A DNA stretch of 64,000 nucleotides from positions 2,386,693-2,450,692 of the forward strand of contig ONZQ02000004.1 of assembly GCA_900312665.1 (NCBI GenBank), written 5' to 3'. This DNA is from Cephalotrichum gorgonifer. Taxonomy: Eukaryota; Ascomycota; Sordariomycetes; Microascales; Microascaceae. Shown here piece by piece: positions 1 to 10,249 of this stretch (position 1 is its first letter; each line of letters begins with the position of its first letter). The translations under genes were made by a program, and so were the position numbers. The notes beneath the pieces are model-generated. The model was not told the origin of the DNA. It did no database searches and saw nothing but the letters and a program-made list of their open reading frames with translations.

Positions 1-1757
1 TGTACTCCCTAAGGTCGAATGCCCAATACTACGCCATTGTCCTCGGGGCCAGCTGTATCGGCCTGATCTCCATCTTCGTCACCTACGGCTTCTCCTTCAG
101 CTCACTAAAGGACGTTGTCATGGCCCTGGCATACTGCTGGGGCCTCATCTTCGTCATCTACCTCATGGGCCACGGCCTCGTCTCGATCCCGCGACAACTC
201 TTCCGAAACGCGAACCTAAACGGCAGGCTTCGGAGGCTGCAGAGCCATGCGCCGGCGCTCTACGAGAAGATGGAGGACTCGCTCCTGAAGCTGGAAGACG
301 TGGAGGCGCAGGTCGCCGAGCTGAAGCGTCGCAAGATCGGTAGTGCCAGGGACTTTGACGACTGGATTGAGGAGCTCGCGGAGCTTGCGGGTATCCCCGA
401 TTCGGGACTGGCACCTCCGAGCGACCCCGCTCTTGGGGCTCAGGTCCGCGCGATACCGACCGTCATCACAGAACAGTACATGGCCACGCTCGCGAGGGAG
501 CTGATCCGGGCCCGCCACGCGAGGTCCCGGTACGTTATCGAGTGGAACCGCCTGGTCCAGGAGGCGGCGGAGACAAAGGCCGTGCTCGACTCGGCGACGT
601 CTAAGAAGCTCGAAATTGGCGAGGCCAACCCTGAGTCCTCGCCTTGGAGCCGCACAACAATCCTCACGCCGTACACGCGATATCTCCTCCATTACCACGT
701 GATGCCGTACGTGCGGATTTTCTTGGGATCCGTCCTCTCCCTGGCGTCCGTGTCCATCATCTGGTCCGAGATCTTCAAGGTCTTCGGACAACGATTCAGC
801 ATATCCATTATCCGCTTCACGGTGGTCCACCACTGGGTCGACAGCAAGCCCCAGGTCGGGTTTGGCGGGCAGGTCGTCTCGACGCTCTGGATCCTGTACA
901 TGTGCGCGGCGGCCTTCACCTCGATCACCGAGGTTAAGGTCTGGCGCGGGCGGGCGCTGACGCGGCGCAACACGGCGTACGAGTCGGCCTTCTGGTACTC
1001 GCAGCAGGTGGCCAAGCTCAGCGTTCCGCTGTCCTACAACTTCGTCACACTACTATCGGAGGACATCTACACGAAGACCACGTTCTACCAGTTCCTCGGC
1101 AAGATCATCGACTTCACTCCGCTAGGGCGCTGGTTCGACTTCCTCTTCCCTATTTTCATCCTCTTGCCCGTCTTCGCGACACTGTTCGGGATGTACGGCA
1201 GGGTGCGCCGCTTCCTTGGCTTCGGCCTTGTCATCACCGACGACGATGAGGAGGAAGGAGAGCCGGGGAGGAGGAGCTACGCCGCTGCCGGGTCGTGGCG
1301 CGAGGGTCGCGATCTTATCGATAGGGATCTTAGCGGGCACTCGCTCTCGCGGCGCAGGGACGAGGCGAGGCCTAGGGCCGCGGGGGCGGGGCAGGGCAGG
1401 TCCGCGCCCGTGCTCTCGATACCACCCGCGCGCGGGGGCGGGGCATCTCCGGTGCGGTCGCCGGTGAGGGGCGGAGGTGCGGCGGCGCGGAGGGCGGGGT
1501 CGTCGAGGGATGCGTGGGAGGAGCCGACGGAGGACGAGAACTTCTTCCAGCTCCTGGGTCATAGGATGAAGAATACGGTCGACACGTTCGAGTCGCCGAG
1601 GTGGCTGCAGGAGATCGGGGAGGGGGTCCGGAAACCAAAGTGGATGGGGGGTTCGGATGGGAACGAGGGCGGAAGTGGGGGAGGGGGAGGGGGCAGGCCG
1701 TCTGATTTTAGGAGATGGTTTGGAGGGGGTAATGATGAGGGGAGGGTTAGGCTGTGA
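1..1757 (+). CDS. LMBR1 domain membrane protein, 3' part
   Basis: The frame is already open at base 3 and runs to TGA at 1755-1757, so the 5' end lies outside the window; the ATG at 120 is probably internal. Visible hydrophobic segments lie at about bases 35-100, 105-195, 690-790, 870-930, 975-1060 and 1130-1200. A charged, coiled-coil-prone loop (about 215-620) separates the first pair from the rest, as in LMBR1/LMBRD2 proteins. The C-terminal tail is disordered, rich in Gly, Arg and Ser, and has a short conserved-looking block (FFQLLGHRMKNTVDTFESP) near base 1540. The family holds polytopic membrane proteins of the lipocalin-receptor/limb-region type; LMBRD2-like members have an unclear cellular role. 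No intron is seen in the visible part. Family assignment is fairly secure, function is not. Confidence 0.85.
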   Translation, partial: YSLRSNAQYYAIVLGASCIGLISIFVTYGFSFSSLKDVVMALAYCWGLIFVIYLMGHGLVSIPRQLFRNANLNGRLRRLQSHAPALYEKMEDSLLKLEDVEAQVAELKRRKIGSARDFDDWIEELAELAGIPDSGLAPPSDPALGAQVRAIPTVITEQYMATLARELIRARHARSRYVIEWNRLVQEAAETKAVLDSATSKKLEIGEANPESSPWSRTTILTPYTRYLLHYHVMPYVRIFLGSVLSLASVSIIWSEIFKVFGQRFSISIIRFTVVHHWVDSKPQVGFGGQVVSTLWILYMCAAAFTSITEVKVWRGRALTRRNTAYESAFWYSQQVAKLSVPLSYNFVTLLSEDIYTKTTFYQFLGKIIDFTPLGRWFDFLFPIFILLPVFATLFGMYGRVRRFLGFGLVITDDDEEEGEPGRRSYAAAGSWREGRDLIDRDLSGHSLSRRRDEARPRAAGAGQGRSAPVLSIPPARGGGASPVRSPVRGGGAAARRAGSSRDAWEEPTEDENFFQLLGHRMKNTVDTFESPRWLQEIGEGVRKPKWMGGSDGNEGGSGGGGGGRPSDFRRWFGGGNDEGRVRL

Positions 1758-2379
1758 GAGAATATGAGGGTGTTTGTTTTGCGGTGAGCTCTCGGGTGAG
1801 AGGGAGAGGAAAGCATGTTTGGAGTAATGGAGTCTGTCTACTTTTCTTCTTTGTTTGTTGAAGGGGTGGTTCTCCATGTTTCGTCAGCCGTTTTCGGAGA
1901 GCAATTAATATCAATAATGGCTCCACCAAGTCGGCCTTTGCGCCCGTAATAGAGGCATAATAACAGTATGTGCACGTCTTACCGTGAATCGTGAATCATA
2001 CAATCATCTCCCTCGAGGAGACCGGCGAGTGATCGATTAAATCAAATTTCCGTCGTCATTCTACCTCTAGGCTATATCCTTCCAGGACCTCGAGACCTTG
2101 GTCGGGCATTACATGTAGGCACTAATATGTTATTCCGGATGTGGGGACAAAGATGTCGAACTCACCCAACATACCAAAGGCAGGTCGGGCGCAGGGACCA
2201 GTCGAGTCGCCCAAGTCTCTCACTCTCAAAGAATAAGAGCAAAGAAAATTCAAAAGGGCCTACCCGTGGAAGTAGAGGAACTCGAGGATCCCCTTGAAGA
2301 AGGGAGGAGGTGCAGTCAGCTGTAAACATATCTAGATATATATAGGCAGGTATCCTTTATTAGCCCCTATTGCCAACTC
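1758..2379. other. Intergenic stretch
   Basis: There is no supported gene. A TATA-like run (tagatatatata) sits at about 2333-2344, just upstream of the phosphotransferase relic, and could be its old promoter. Confidence 0.5.
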
Positions 2380-3128
2380 CAGATACTAGGTGTCTCTAAG
2401 CCACTTGGACTAGCCGGTCGAACGGCCACACTCCACCCTGGCGACAGAGCAAGGGAATCCGGTCGCGGTTTTCGCGCTGAGGAAGCCGAAGCCCTCCGCT
2501 TTATCTCGGACGACGACGTCCCCGTTCCGCATGTCCACAACGTGGAGACCACCCCAGACGGAAAAACCCAATATGGATGGATTACATCCCGGGTGACACC
2601 CTTTCTAAAATTTGGACGAGCCTTTCGGAGGACCAGAAAAGAGACATCGCTAGGCAGGTCCGAGATATACTCGGGGTCATGCGATCTATCAAGCCCCGGG
2701 AGGAGCATATCCGGTCGTGCGGGGGCAGTCAAGTCCGAGATAGCCGAGATTATTTCCCCTACACGGCCCCGGCGTGCAGGAACGAACTGGAATTCAACGA
2801 CTACCTCTTGACGGGACTCATGTATCATACACCTCCCGCATTACGGACGGCCTTCTCCCGGCGGCTCCGAACCGGTCATCGCGTAGTGTTTACCCACGCA
2901 GACCTGGCGCCCCGGAATATTATTGTACGAGACGGCAAGATCGTGGGACTACTGGACTGGGAGGACGCTGGCTGGTATCCCGAGTACTGGGAATACGTCA
3001 AGTTCTTCCATCGCGTGGGGTCTGGGAGCTTGTGGGACTGGTTGCGGTATGCGGACGACATCTTCTCTGCGACAGACGAGAACGAACTGGTGCATTACAT
3101 TGCGCTGCCCACATGGCAAGACCCATGA
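2380..3128 (+). pseudogene. APH-family phosphotransferase relic with a frameshift
   Basis: The C-terminal two thirds (2577-3128) encode a typical fungal aminoglycoside-phosphotransferase/choline-kinase fold. It has a MDYIPGDTL segment, a catalytic-loop motif HADLAPRNIIV (a variant of HGDxxPxN with Gly replaced by Ala) near base 2895, and a metal-binding LLDWEDAGW motif near 2950. Upstream, 2449-2575 codes in another frame for the expected preceding segment (EAEALRFISDDDVPVPHV). The two halves meet at 2575-2577 as if one base had been lost. No in-frame ATG precedes the first half and a stop lies at 2323-2325, so the N-terminus is also missing or degenerate. Known members phosphorylate small hydroxylated substrates; in fungi they form large families of unknown substrate. 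The neighbours are repeats and a retroelement relic. A spliced, functional form is possible but I see no good intron at the junction. Confidence 0.65.
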
Positions 3129-3390
3129 GATTTGCAGGGACAACCCCCGAGGATCACAACGTATAAATAATACCTGCTCCGAGCCACGGCTGCCGCATAT
3201 ATCGTGGCGGTTAACGCCGGGTGACGGATGGACAACGAATATTAATTTGCCACGTAGTATAGATTAGCAGCTCGATCGTGTGGAAACTTGTGGAAGAGAG
3301 ATAGAGAAACATGATAATAGTTCCCCTTGTCACTCCCGACGCAAGTTAGAGGACGTTGATACACGAGGAAAAAAACCAAATGCAGCGAAC

Positions 3391-3919
3391 CATACATCTC
3401 ACTTATTTGGGCCCGGCAAGAGACGCCACGTCTGCGACACCTTTAGGAAGGAACGACATAGGAGAGAGAGAGTTCGCGGGTGGTGGTCCTCGTCGTGCCT
3501 CCCTCATGAAAAAACTGAATGCTCTTTCCATTCCCGCGCTACACTTACATACTCGTGATATGTAATCAAGACGTGGCTCGTCGTGCCTCCCCCGTGAAAC
3601 CACTGAATGCTCTTTCTATCCCTGCCAGCTGCATTTACATACTCATGATGAGGTATACATCCTACTTATTTAGGCCCGGCAAGAGACACGACGTCTGCAA
3701 GACCTTTAGGAAGGAACGATATAGAAGAAGGAAGAGTTCGCAGGTGGTGGACCTCGTCGTACCCCCCTCGTGAAACTACCGAATGCTCTTTCCATTCGCA
3801 CGGGCTACACTTACATACTCATGATATATAATCAGGACGTGGCCCGTCGTGCCTCCCCGTGAGACTACTGAATGCGCTTTCCATTTCCGCGCGCTACACT
3901 TACATAAATGTGCTCATGA
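3391..3919. repeat. Nested direct repeat, two copies of about 263 bp
   Basis: A block starting at 3391 (catacatctcacttatttgg) recurs from about 3653, offset about 263 bp; the shared core gcccggcaagagac is at 3411 and 3674. Copies look roughly 80-85% identical by eye. Each copy contains two shorter sub-units built around gaatgctctttcc and acacttacatactcatgat, near 3514, 3603, 3780 and 3868. No protein is recognisable. The unit may be a degenerate non-autonomous element or a minisatellite-like duplication. Confidence 0.75.
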
Positions 3920-4098
3920 TAATCAGGACATGGATCGGGCCGGGAATGGGCCCTTCCTTCTCTCCCTTGTCCTCTGCAATATTTTCTATCTATCTATTCT
4001 CTTTTTGTTCTCAACGTAATTATCCCCCGCCATCTACCGTTTCATCTTTCTAGCATACTTCTAGAGGGCAGTGTCGAAAGAAATAGGCATTCTAGCCC

Positions 4099-4707
4099 AT
4101 GATAAATCGTCAAGGTACGGCTCGTGGATCTCATTCCTCCTCTTCGCCCGGTTCCATTTGGTATGCTGACTCGATACAATCACTAGATGATTCATCTGAG
4201 AACTCAGACTTTCAGCCCCCCAAAAAAAGAAGAGGAAGCAGAGCTACGCCAAGCAGTTGAAAAGTCTGACAGCCATCGACAAGGGGCTCCAGAAGACCGC
4301 TGCCAATGCCTATCGTCCTGCGATCGACGTCGATGGCGACAGCGACCCTACTCGTGATGGTGTTGATACCGTACTCCTAGACCCAGAGTATCTCACACAC
4401 CTCTACAAGGCATCTGTGGCGGGTCACCTAGGGAAGAAGAGAGACCTTCCCTGTGCGACCTGCGTGGGACTCATGTATACCGCTTTCAATTGCAGCAAGC
4501 GGTTGATCTGGGCATGCCACAGCACAAACAACCCGAGTGGTAAGCATCGTCCTGTCCCCGGGCTAGATATTCTTGCCCTACTGTGTATAATTGTCACACT
4601 TATATGGTTGGTGTGCAAGGCAAGGGGAGGATGTCTCACGAGTGTTTTGTCGATGAAGACGATTTTCTAGTCCTCACTCGTCGTATGAAGCAAGCGTTCA
4701 CGGTTTA
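4099..4707 (+). pseudogene. Cys-rich nuclear-type protein, copy 1, frameshifted
   Basis: Coding begins at ATG 4099 with a Ser-rich leader, then enters a basic PPKK stretch encoded by an A7 run (4222-4228). One added A joins it to the downstream frame, giving a Lys/Arg-rich block like a classical nuclear localisation signal, then an acidic linker and a cysteine cluster (PCATC, NCSK, WACH) at about 4447-4520. An intron is placed at 4540-4619 (GTAAGC, tgcaag acceptor). The last exon, 4620-4707, ends with an LTRRMKQAFTV-type tail and TAG. The intron and last exon recur in the copy about 297 bp downstream, which supports them as real former coding sequence. I do not recognise the family. The Cys spacing suggests metal binding, but this is inference. 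Confidence 0.5.
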
Positions 4708-4836
4708 GAAACCTGGATTTAGAAGGGTTCAAGAAAGGGAATTTCACTTAGAAGAAGACGCCAGTTGCCTAGGTAGTGAAAACTTTTGGAGTTCTTGAGG
4801 AGTCGACAGGTGGTATCGGACAAAACAGTCCGAGAG

Positions 4837-5348
4837 GTAAGCGCCTGTCCTTCACCGAGCTAGATATTCTTGCCCAACTGTGTATAATTGCCACACTTAC
4901 ACTTATTTGGTATGCAGGGCAAGGGGATGACCTCGCATGAGTGGGTCAGTGACAAGGACGAGCTCCTAGTTCTCACCCGTCGTGTCCAGAAAGCGTTCAC
5001 AGCCTAGGAGACCGTGGACAAGGCTGATGGGTCCTACTACGAGGTCGAAAAGGTACATTCCCACGTCTACTATGTCGTTTACCCAGATCTGCTAACTCTG
5101 CCCAGAACTTAAAGAAAGCATTTAATAAGTGGGACTGGACAAACCGCAAGATTCGTAACGGGGAGACAGACACATTGGCCAAGAAGGGCTCATCCAAGTC
5201 CAACAAGTTGCCGACCAAGCCCAAGCCAACCAAGCCCAAGCCCAGGACTGCCAGCCCTTCGGTGTGCCGTGACACCCCGGAGTTCGCGGCGGGTGAGATC
5301 CGGGGATTTCTAGCTCACGACATTTCAGAGCATGGACGCGATACATGA
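4837..5348 (+). pseudogene. Truncated duplicate of the Cys-rich gene, 3' exons only
   Basis: The intron at 4837-4917 and the exon at 4918-5007 match copy 1 closely (donor gtaagcgcctg, shared tagatattcttgccc, exon reading GKGMTSHEW...LTRRVQKAFTA). Both copies then have TAG. After it the frame stays open here: 5008-5052, an intron at 5053-5105 (gtacat, gctaac branch, cccag), then 5106-5348 reading a Lys/Pro-rich tail with repeated KPKP units and a final TGA at 5346-5348. The continued frame and good intron suggest the TAG at 5005-5007 interrupts a longer ancestral protein. The 5' exons are absent, so this copy cannot make the full product. Confidence 0.5.
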
Positions 5349-5414
5349 GTCGGGCGCTTTGGTTAATATTGCTGCTCAAGAACCGGTGGGCATGACTACA
5401 GAGGCAGGCTGCTG

Positions 5415-6296
5415 ATGGGTGCGTGGCAATTCCACCCGCTAGCAGAAACGAGGCGTGACCCAGGAGGAGGCTTAGAGTGCAACTCCACCACGGCCGAGGG
5501 CATCATCGAGGTATACCACACCCACCCACATGGGTTTGAGTTTGTCTCCGGAGAGATGGATGGTGCGAGTTTTGTATCTACAAGAATGATGCGAGACGGG
5601 ATCCTGGGAGGTTACAAAGTACAGAGAAAAATGGACATCATCTTCGAAGGCACGCAATCTAAATCTTACCGCGACGACATCGTCCCTCCCGACGAGGCCT
5701 TTCCCTCCCACCTCATCCACCTCCGAGACGTCCTGACACGTCTTAGGGCTAGAAATATTAGTATGGGACCTGAGAAGTCGTTCCTGGGATTTCCGTCAGC
5801 CACAGTCCTCGGAAAAGTATTTGACGCATTTGGAATGACTACACCCCAGGACAAGCTCAAAGCCATCGATGATGCCGAATTCCCCAAGAACCTCAAGTTG
5901 CTCGAAACGTGGATTAGAATGACGGGGGAATTGCGACACTTCATCCCAAGATACGCCCAACCGAACGAGCCCCTCGAGCAGAGAAAGACAAGCCTCCTGC
6001 GATTCTACTGTCAGCGCAAGAACCAACGAAGGGAAGATGCCGAAACCCGCTCGACAGAAGCTGACACAGTCCCTGACTTTGACCAGGCCGACACAAAAGG
6101 AACATGTATACTTTTAACGAGGTGTCGATTAATGAGAAAAGATTGTTGGCGAAAAGGAACATCTCCATTTCACTATTGCTCTGGTTATAGCAAGGGAAGT
6201 TTCATTAACAGCGTCTCTTGGTGGCAAGGAGTGATCCAGGGGCACAGAGTGAGTAGTACCCCAGGGACAAGGAGTATTCTGACCATATGTACATGA
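5415..6296 (+). mobile_element. Ty3/gypsy reverse transcriptase relic
   Basis: A single open frame carries the C-terminal part of a Ty3/gypsy-type reverse transcriptase. A KVQRKMDII segment and a YRDDIV block stand where the catalytic Y-x-DD box is expected, followed by HLIHLRDVLTRLRARNIS, the FLGFPS segment, a KLKAI...EFP...LETW stretch and RHFIPRYAQPNEPL, which is the usual order through the RT connection region of fungal elements. The sequence then degenerates at about residue 200; there is no RNase H, integrase or LTR within reach. The Arg in the Y-x-DD box is unusual. This is a fragment without mobility of its own. It sits next to other decayed sequence, between two apparently intact housekeeping genes. 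Confidence 0.75.
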
Positions 6297-6921
6297 TACT
6301 CTCCTCGGCAACCCCAGCCCCGAACGGACATCACACCTGCCCAACATCCCCCATCCCCATCCCATCCTTCATCCCTCATACCTCGTCAATCACCCTCCTC
6401 CCCTTTTTGTTTTTTGCAAAGTTGAAAAAAAAACCTCTAATGCCAATGACAATGACCAAAGAACCCACCCCGCCCAACTCCCGACCATGCTTCATCTCAT
6501 CATCCCTCCCCTCTCTCTACTTCTCTCACCCTTCTTTTCCTCTTCCTTCTTCTTCCTTCTTCCTTCTCCTCTTCCTCTTCTTCTTCTACTAAAACCCCGC
6601 CCTCCCCACTCAACAACTCCTACTTCCCACACTGTCCCGTACCGGCAATACCTCCGACCCCCCACTTTCCGTTCTCCCAAGAAGTAAAAAAAAAAGGGAG
6701 GACAAGGAGAAGTCATCGTCTATATAGTTTAGTATGGTTGCGTGCGGGCAAAGGAACGAGACGGCAAAAATAACAGAAGAAGACGGAATGGTAAAAAGCC
6801 GTTATCACCCTCCATTCGTATCCATTCCCACATATTCGACATGAATCCATCCGGCCCCCCAAGCTCCCTCCTATATATCCCATTTCACCACACCCGCACG
6901 GTCCACCCCCTATCAACCCCC
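6297..6921. other. Intergenic, with pyrimidine tract
   Basis: There is no supported gene. A long C/T-rich tract with tcttcc units occupies about 6502-6588. The stretch lies 3' of LOS1, so it may include that gene's 3' UTR. Confidence 0.5.
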
Positions 6922-9900
6922 CTACCCCCTCCGACTCTTGATAAGCCCAAAGAGATAGTTCGAGAGCGCCTTCTTATCCCCACCCGTCAGCCCCCGCAGG
7001 AACTCGTCCCCGTCCCCGCCGAGACTGGGGATCAGCCCCCCCCTCAGGTGCGCGATGAACACCTCCCCGGTCTTCCTGTAAATCACCTGCTCCAGCGCCG
7101 CAATCTCCGTCAGGACCTGCCTCGTCTGCGCGTCCACCTCAGGCTTGAAGGCCGCGTCCTGGATGACCTCCCAGCACACCCCGTGGAACCGCTCGATCAT
7201 GAAGTTGTCGAACCCGGGTATCGTCGGCGCCGGCACGCCCCCTCCCGATGCCGCCCCGCCCGCGCCCGCCACGTCGGGCCCGCCCCAGATCGCCGCCATC
7301 CGCGCCATGACCCCGAACGCGATCTTGCTAGACTGCGGGTTCCCCTCAAACGACCTCCCCAGCGTGATGATGCACGTGATCATATTCTCCAGGAACCCCT
7401 GGTTCGTCTCGCTGACCAGGGTCCCCTCGAGATTGTTGTTCAGGATGACGAGGATGAACGAGAGGTACTCCCGCCGCAGCTCCCCCAGCTGGATGTGGTC
7501 GTCCGTGCCCGACGCCGGCTCCGACAGCCCGGTGAAGATGCGCTGCTGCAGCGGCGTGAGGAGCAGGTTGAGCACCTCGTAGATCTCCCCCTTGAACTCG
7601 TACACCACCTGGTCTAGGATCCTCAGGAAGAAGGCCATCTCGTCCTTGCTCGAGCTCTGCGACAGCAGGCCCTCGATCCACTGCGGGAGCTGCGGCAGCA
7701 CGGCCGATCCGAGGACGCCGAGTAGCCGTGAGAAGGCCGAGCGGCACGCCGTCCGGATCTCGAAGGAGCTGTTGAACGAGCTGAGCGCCACCAGGATCGC
7801 CTCCGCCGCGCGGGAGAACTCGTCCGACACGGCCTTGGCTGGCGCGGGGCGCTTCGGCTGGCCCGGCCCCGATGCGGCAGACGTGGCCGGCAGCCCCTCG
7901 GAGAAGCCGTGCGCGAGCATGCCGAGGGCCATGACGATATGGTGTATCTGGTTGACCGCCTGCGCGTCGCCCGACTTGGCGCGCGGCAGGTGTGCCTCCA
8001 TGTCGGAGAAGAGGTTGTTCATGACGGACCGGACGTAGAGCGCCTGCTGGTCGGCGGGCGTGCTGGGCGCGGACGAGATGTACCCGATGGCCTCGTAGAG
8101 GTAGAGCTGGCTGGTGAACAGGGCCGCCTCGGAGTTGTCCTGCTCGTCCGACGACATGTCGTCGTCGTTCTCGTCGTCGGGCGCCTCCGCCTGGATTGGT
8201 AGTAGATCGCTAATAGACTGGATCACCGTCTCCGTTATGTTGCCCACGTGCGGCCTCATCTGCTTAACGAACCGGAAGAATAGATACCACGACCTCGCCT
8301 TGATACGGACATGGTCGTGGTGCACTAGCCTGACGAAGTTCTCGAGGACGGGGCCGATGTGTTCGGGGTAGGCGTCGAATACGGCCGCGTACCTGACGCA
8401 GATCTCCATGTAGGGAATGATGATGGACGGGTGGTTGTACGAAGCAATCCCTAGAAGGGTTATTAGTTAGCAACAATGGAGCGATTGACATTGTGGAAAC
8501 CCGTGACCTCGGGATAAGAAGTTAAAACAGCGGCCCCCGACATCTTGACTTACCGGACTCGACCATCTTCTTTACCATGACGGCGAGCCTTTCCGAGGCT
8601 GCTGTGGGCTGTTCGTTCTTCGCGCGCACGGCTTGACTGGGCATGGCAAGTTCACCAAAGAGGTACATCTCGTGGAGGGCGAGATCGAGGTCCCGCCAGT
8701 CCATCTGGGACCCCTGCTGATCGAGGGTCTGGAACGTATTGGCAACTAGGTTGCTGACGACTTCTAGGAAGAGGTTCTGGTCCACCGTGGCCACCGTCTT
8801 CTGAAGGACCTGTAGACGCTTCCGCAACTCCTGGAACTCGGCCTCGTCAGTCTGCTCGTCTTGGTCACCCCAGGTCGAGGTCTCGTCGAATCTCATCTTC
8901 ATTATGATGGCGTTCAGGATGGGCGGCAGCATCTCCGAGTATGTGGCGGGCAGGGTCTGAATCTTTCGGAAGGCCGTGAGGAGGTCGGTGAGTGACGGGA
9001 TCACGGTCGAGCACACCTCGTCGTACTCGTCGGAGAAGAAGCGGAGCAGGAAGGGTATGAAGTCGTGCAGGTGGCGATCCGCCATGGACCTGGTCTCGTC
9101 GTCGACCTGAGCCTCGAGGACCCTGACGACGTCGGCCATGACGGTGTTAACGAGCTTCGCGACCGCCTCGGCGAGGTCCGTGTCGTAGCGGGGAGTCGAC
9201 TTGAATTCGTTTAGCGGCGGGCTCGCTACCAGCTGCGAGACGATCTCTCGGAGGTTAAGAAAGCCGATCATGTGCATCTTGTCCGGGTTCTTCATCTTCT
9301 TCCCGGCGATCTCCGTCAGGGTGTCGACGGCAGCGTCGCGGACCTTGTCCTCGGAACCGGACTGGTTGGCGCGGCCGACGAGGGGGAGGAGCATGTTGAG
9401 GAACTCCTCGCTCACGATGAGCGATATGTCCATCCAGCTGACCCACTTGCCTATGAGCCTGAGGAGCATCTCGACGATCTGGTCGTTCTGGTTCTGGTAG
9501 TGGGCCAGCAATTCCTTCCAGGTCTGGGCGATCTTGCCCATGTCCTGGGCTCTTATCTGGTCCTTGAGATCGACGTTGCGCTTGGCGTCGTTCTGGTTCC
9601 GCGAGAGCAGCATGTCGGCGATCTCGTCGTGGATGGACCCGAGGACTCGGAGGTAGAAGACGACACCGGCGGCGTGGTCCCTGGGGGCGCCATCGGGGGC
9701 GGTGGTGAGGGAGTAGATGTCGTCGACGAAGGACTGCCAGCCGTCCTTGTAGAGGAAGACGAAGAGGTACGTCAGGGTCTGGCAAAGCTTGTTCTGCAGG
9801 TGGGGCTGGTCGAGCAGGTCGGGGGAGACGTTCTGGCCGTAGGTCCGCCTTGAGTATTCGAGGAGTGTGTCTTTGATGTAGGTGAGGCTAGCTGTGTCCA

Positions 9901-10249
9901 GGCCCTGCGAGTGGATGACGGCGTTGACGACCTCGAGGCAGACCATGCGCACGACCTCGGAGGCCCTCGGGGACTGGCGCACGAAGAGGTTGAGGCATGG
10001 CTGCCAGGCGTGGGGCCCGCTCCGTATCTGGTTGAGGTACTCGTACGCCTGGAGTTTTAGGGACTGCTCGGAGGACGGGTTCCAGGCGATCTCGACGGCA
10101 TTTTCTATCTGGGAGTTCGGAGGAAGGGATTAGCAACGGGGATGATCATCGTTGGCCCTGCTTCGCTCGATTGGGCTTGGCGTGTGGAGGAGGGGGACGG
10201 AATGGAGGGGGAGGCGGGGTACAGGAATCGGCCTTACCTCTGCCTCCAT
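6922..10249 (-). CDS. LOS1: Exportin-T (tRNA exportin LOS1)
   Basis: Los1/Xpo-t is a karyopherin-beta that carries mature tRNA out of the nucleus with Ran-GTP. I read three exons on the minus strand: 10238-10249 (only ATG GAG GCA GAG), 8554-10108 and 6922-8450, with introns 10109-10237 and 8451-8553, both with consensus ends. The 1031-residue product fits the family length. It matches fungal exportin-T through most of its length, including SPRASEVVRMVCLEVVN near the N-terminus, the KWVSWMDISLIV segment, FFSDEYDEVCSTVIPSL, the acidic DMSSDEQD stretch and LPQLPQWIEGLLSQSSS. All belong to the HEAT-repeat array that wraps tRNA. The start is supported by the MEAEIENAVEIA join across intron 1. A pyrimidine-rich stretch follows its 3' end. 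Confidence 0.93.
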
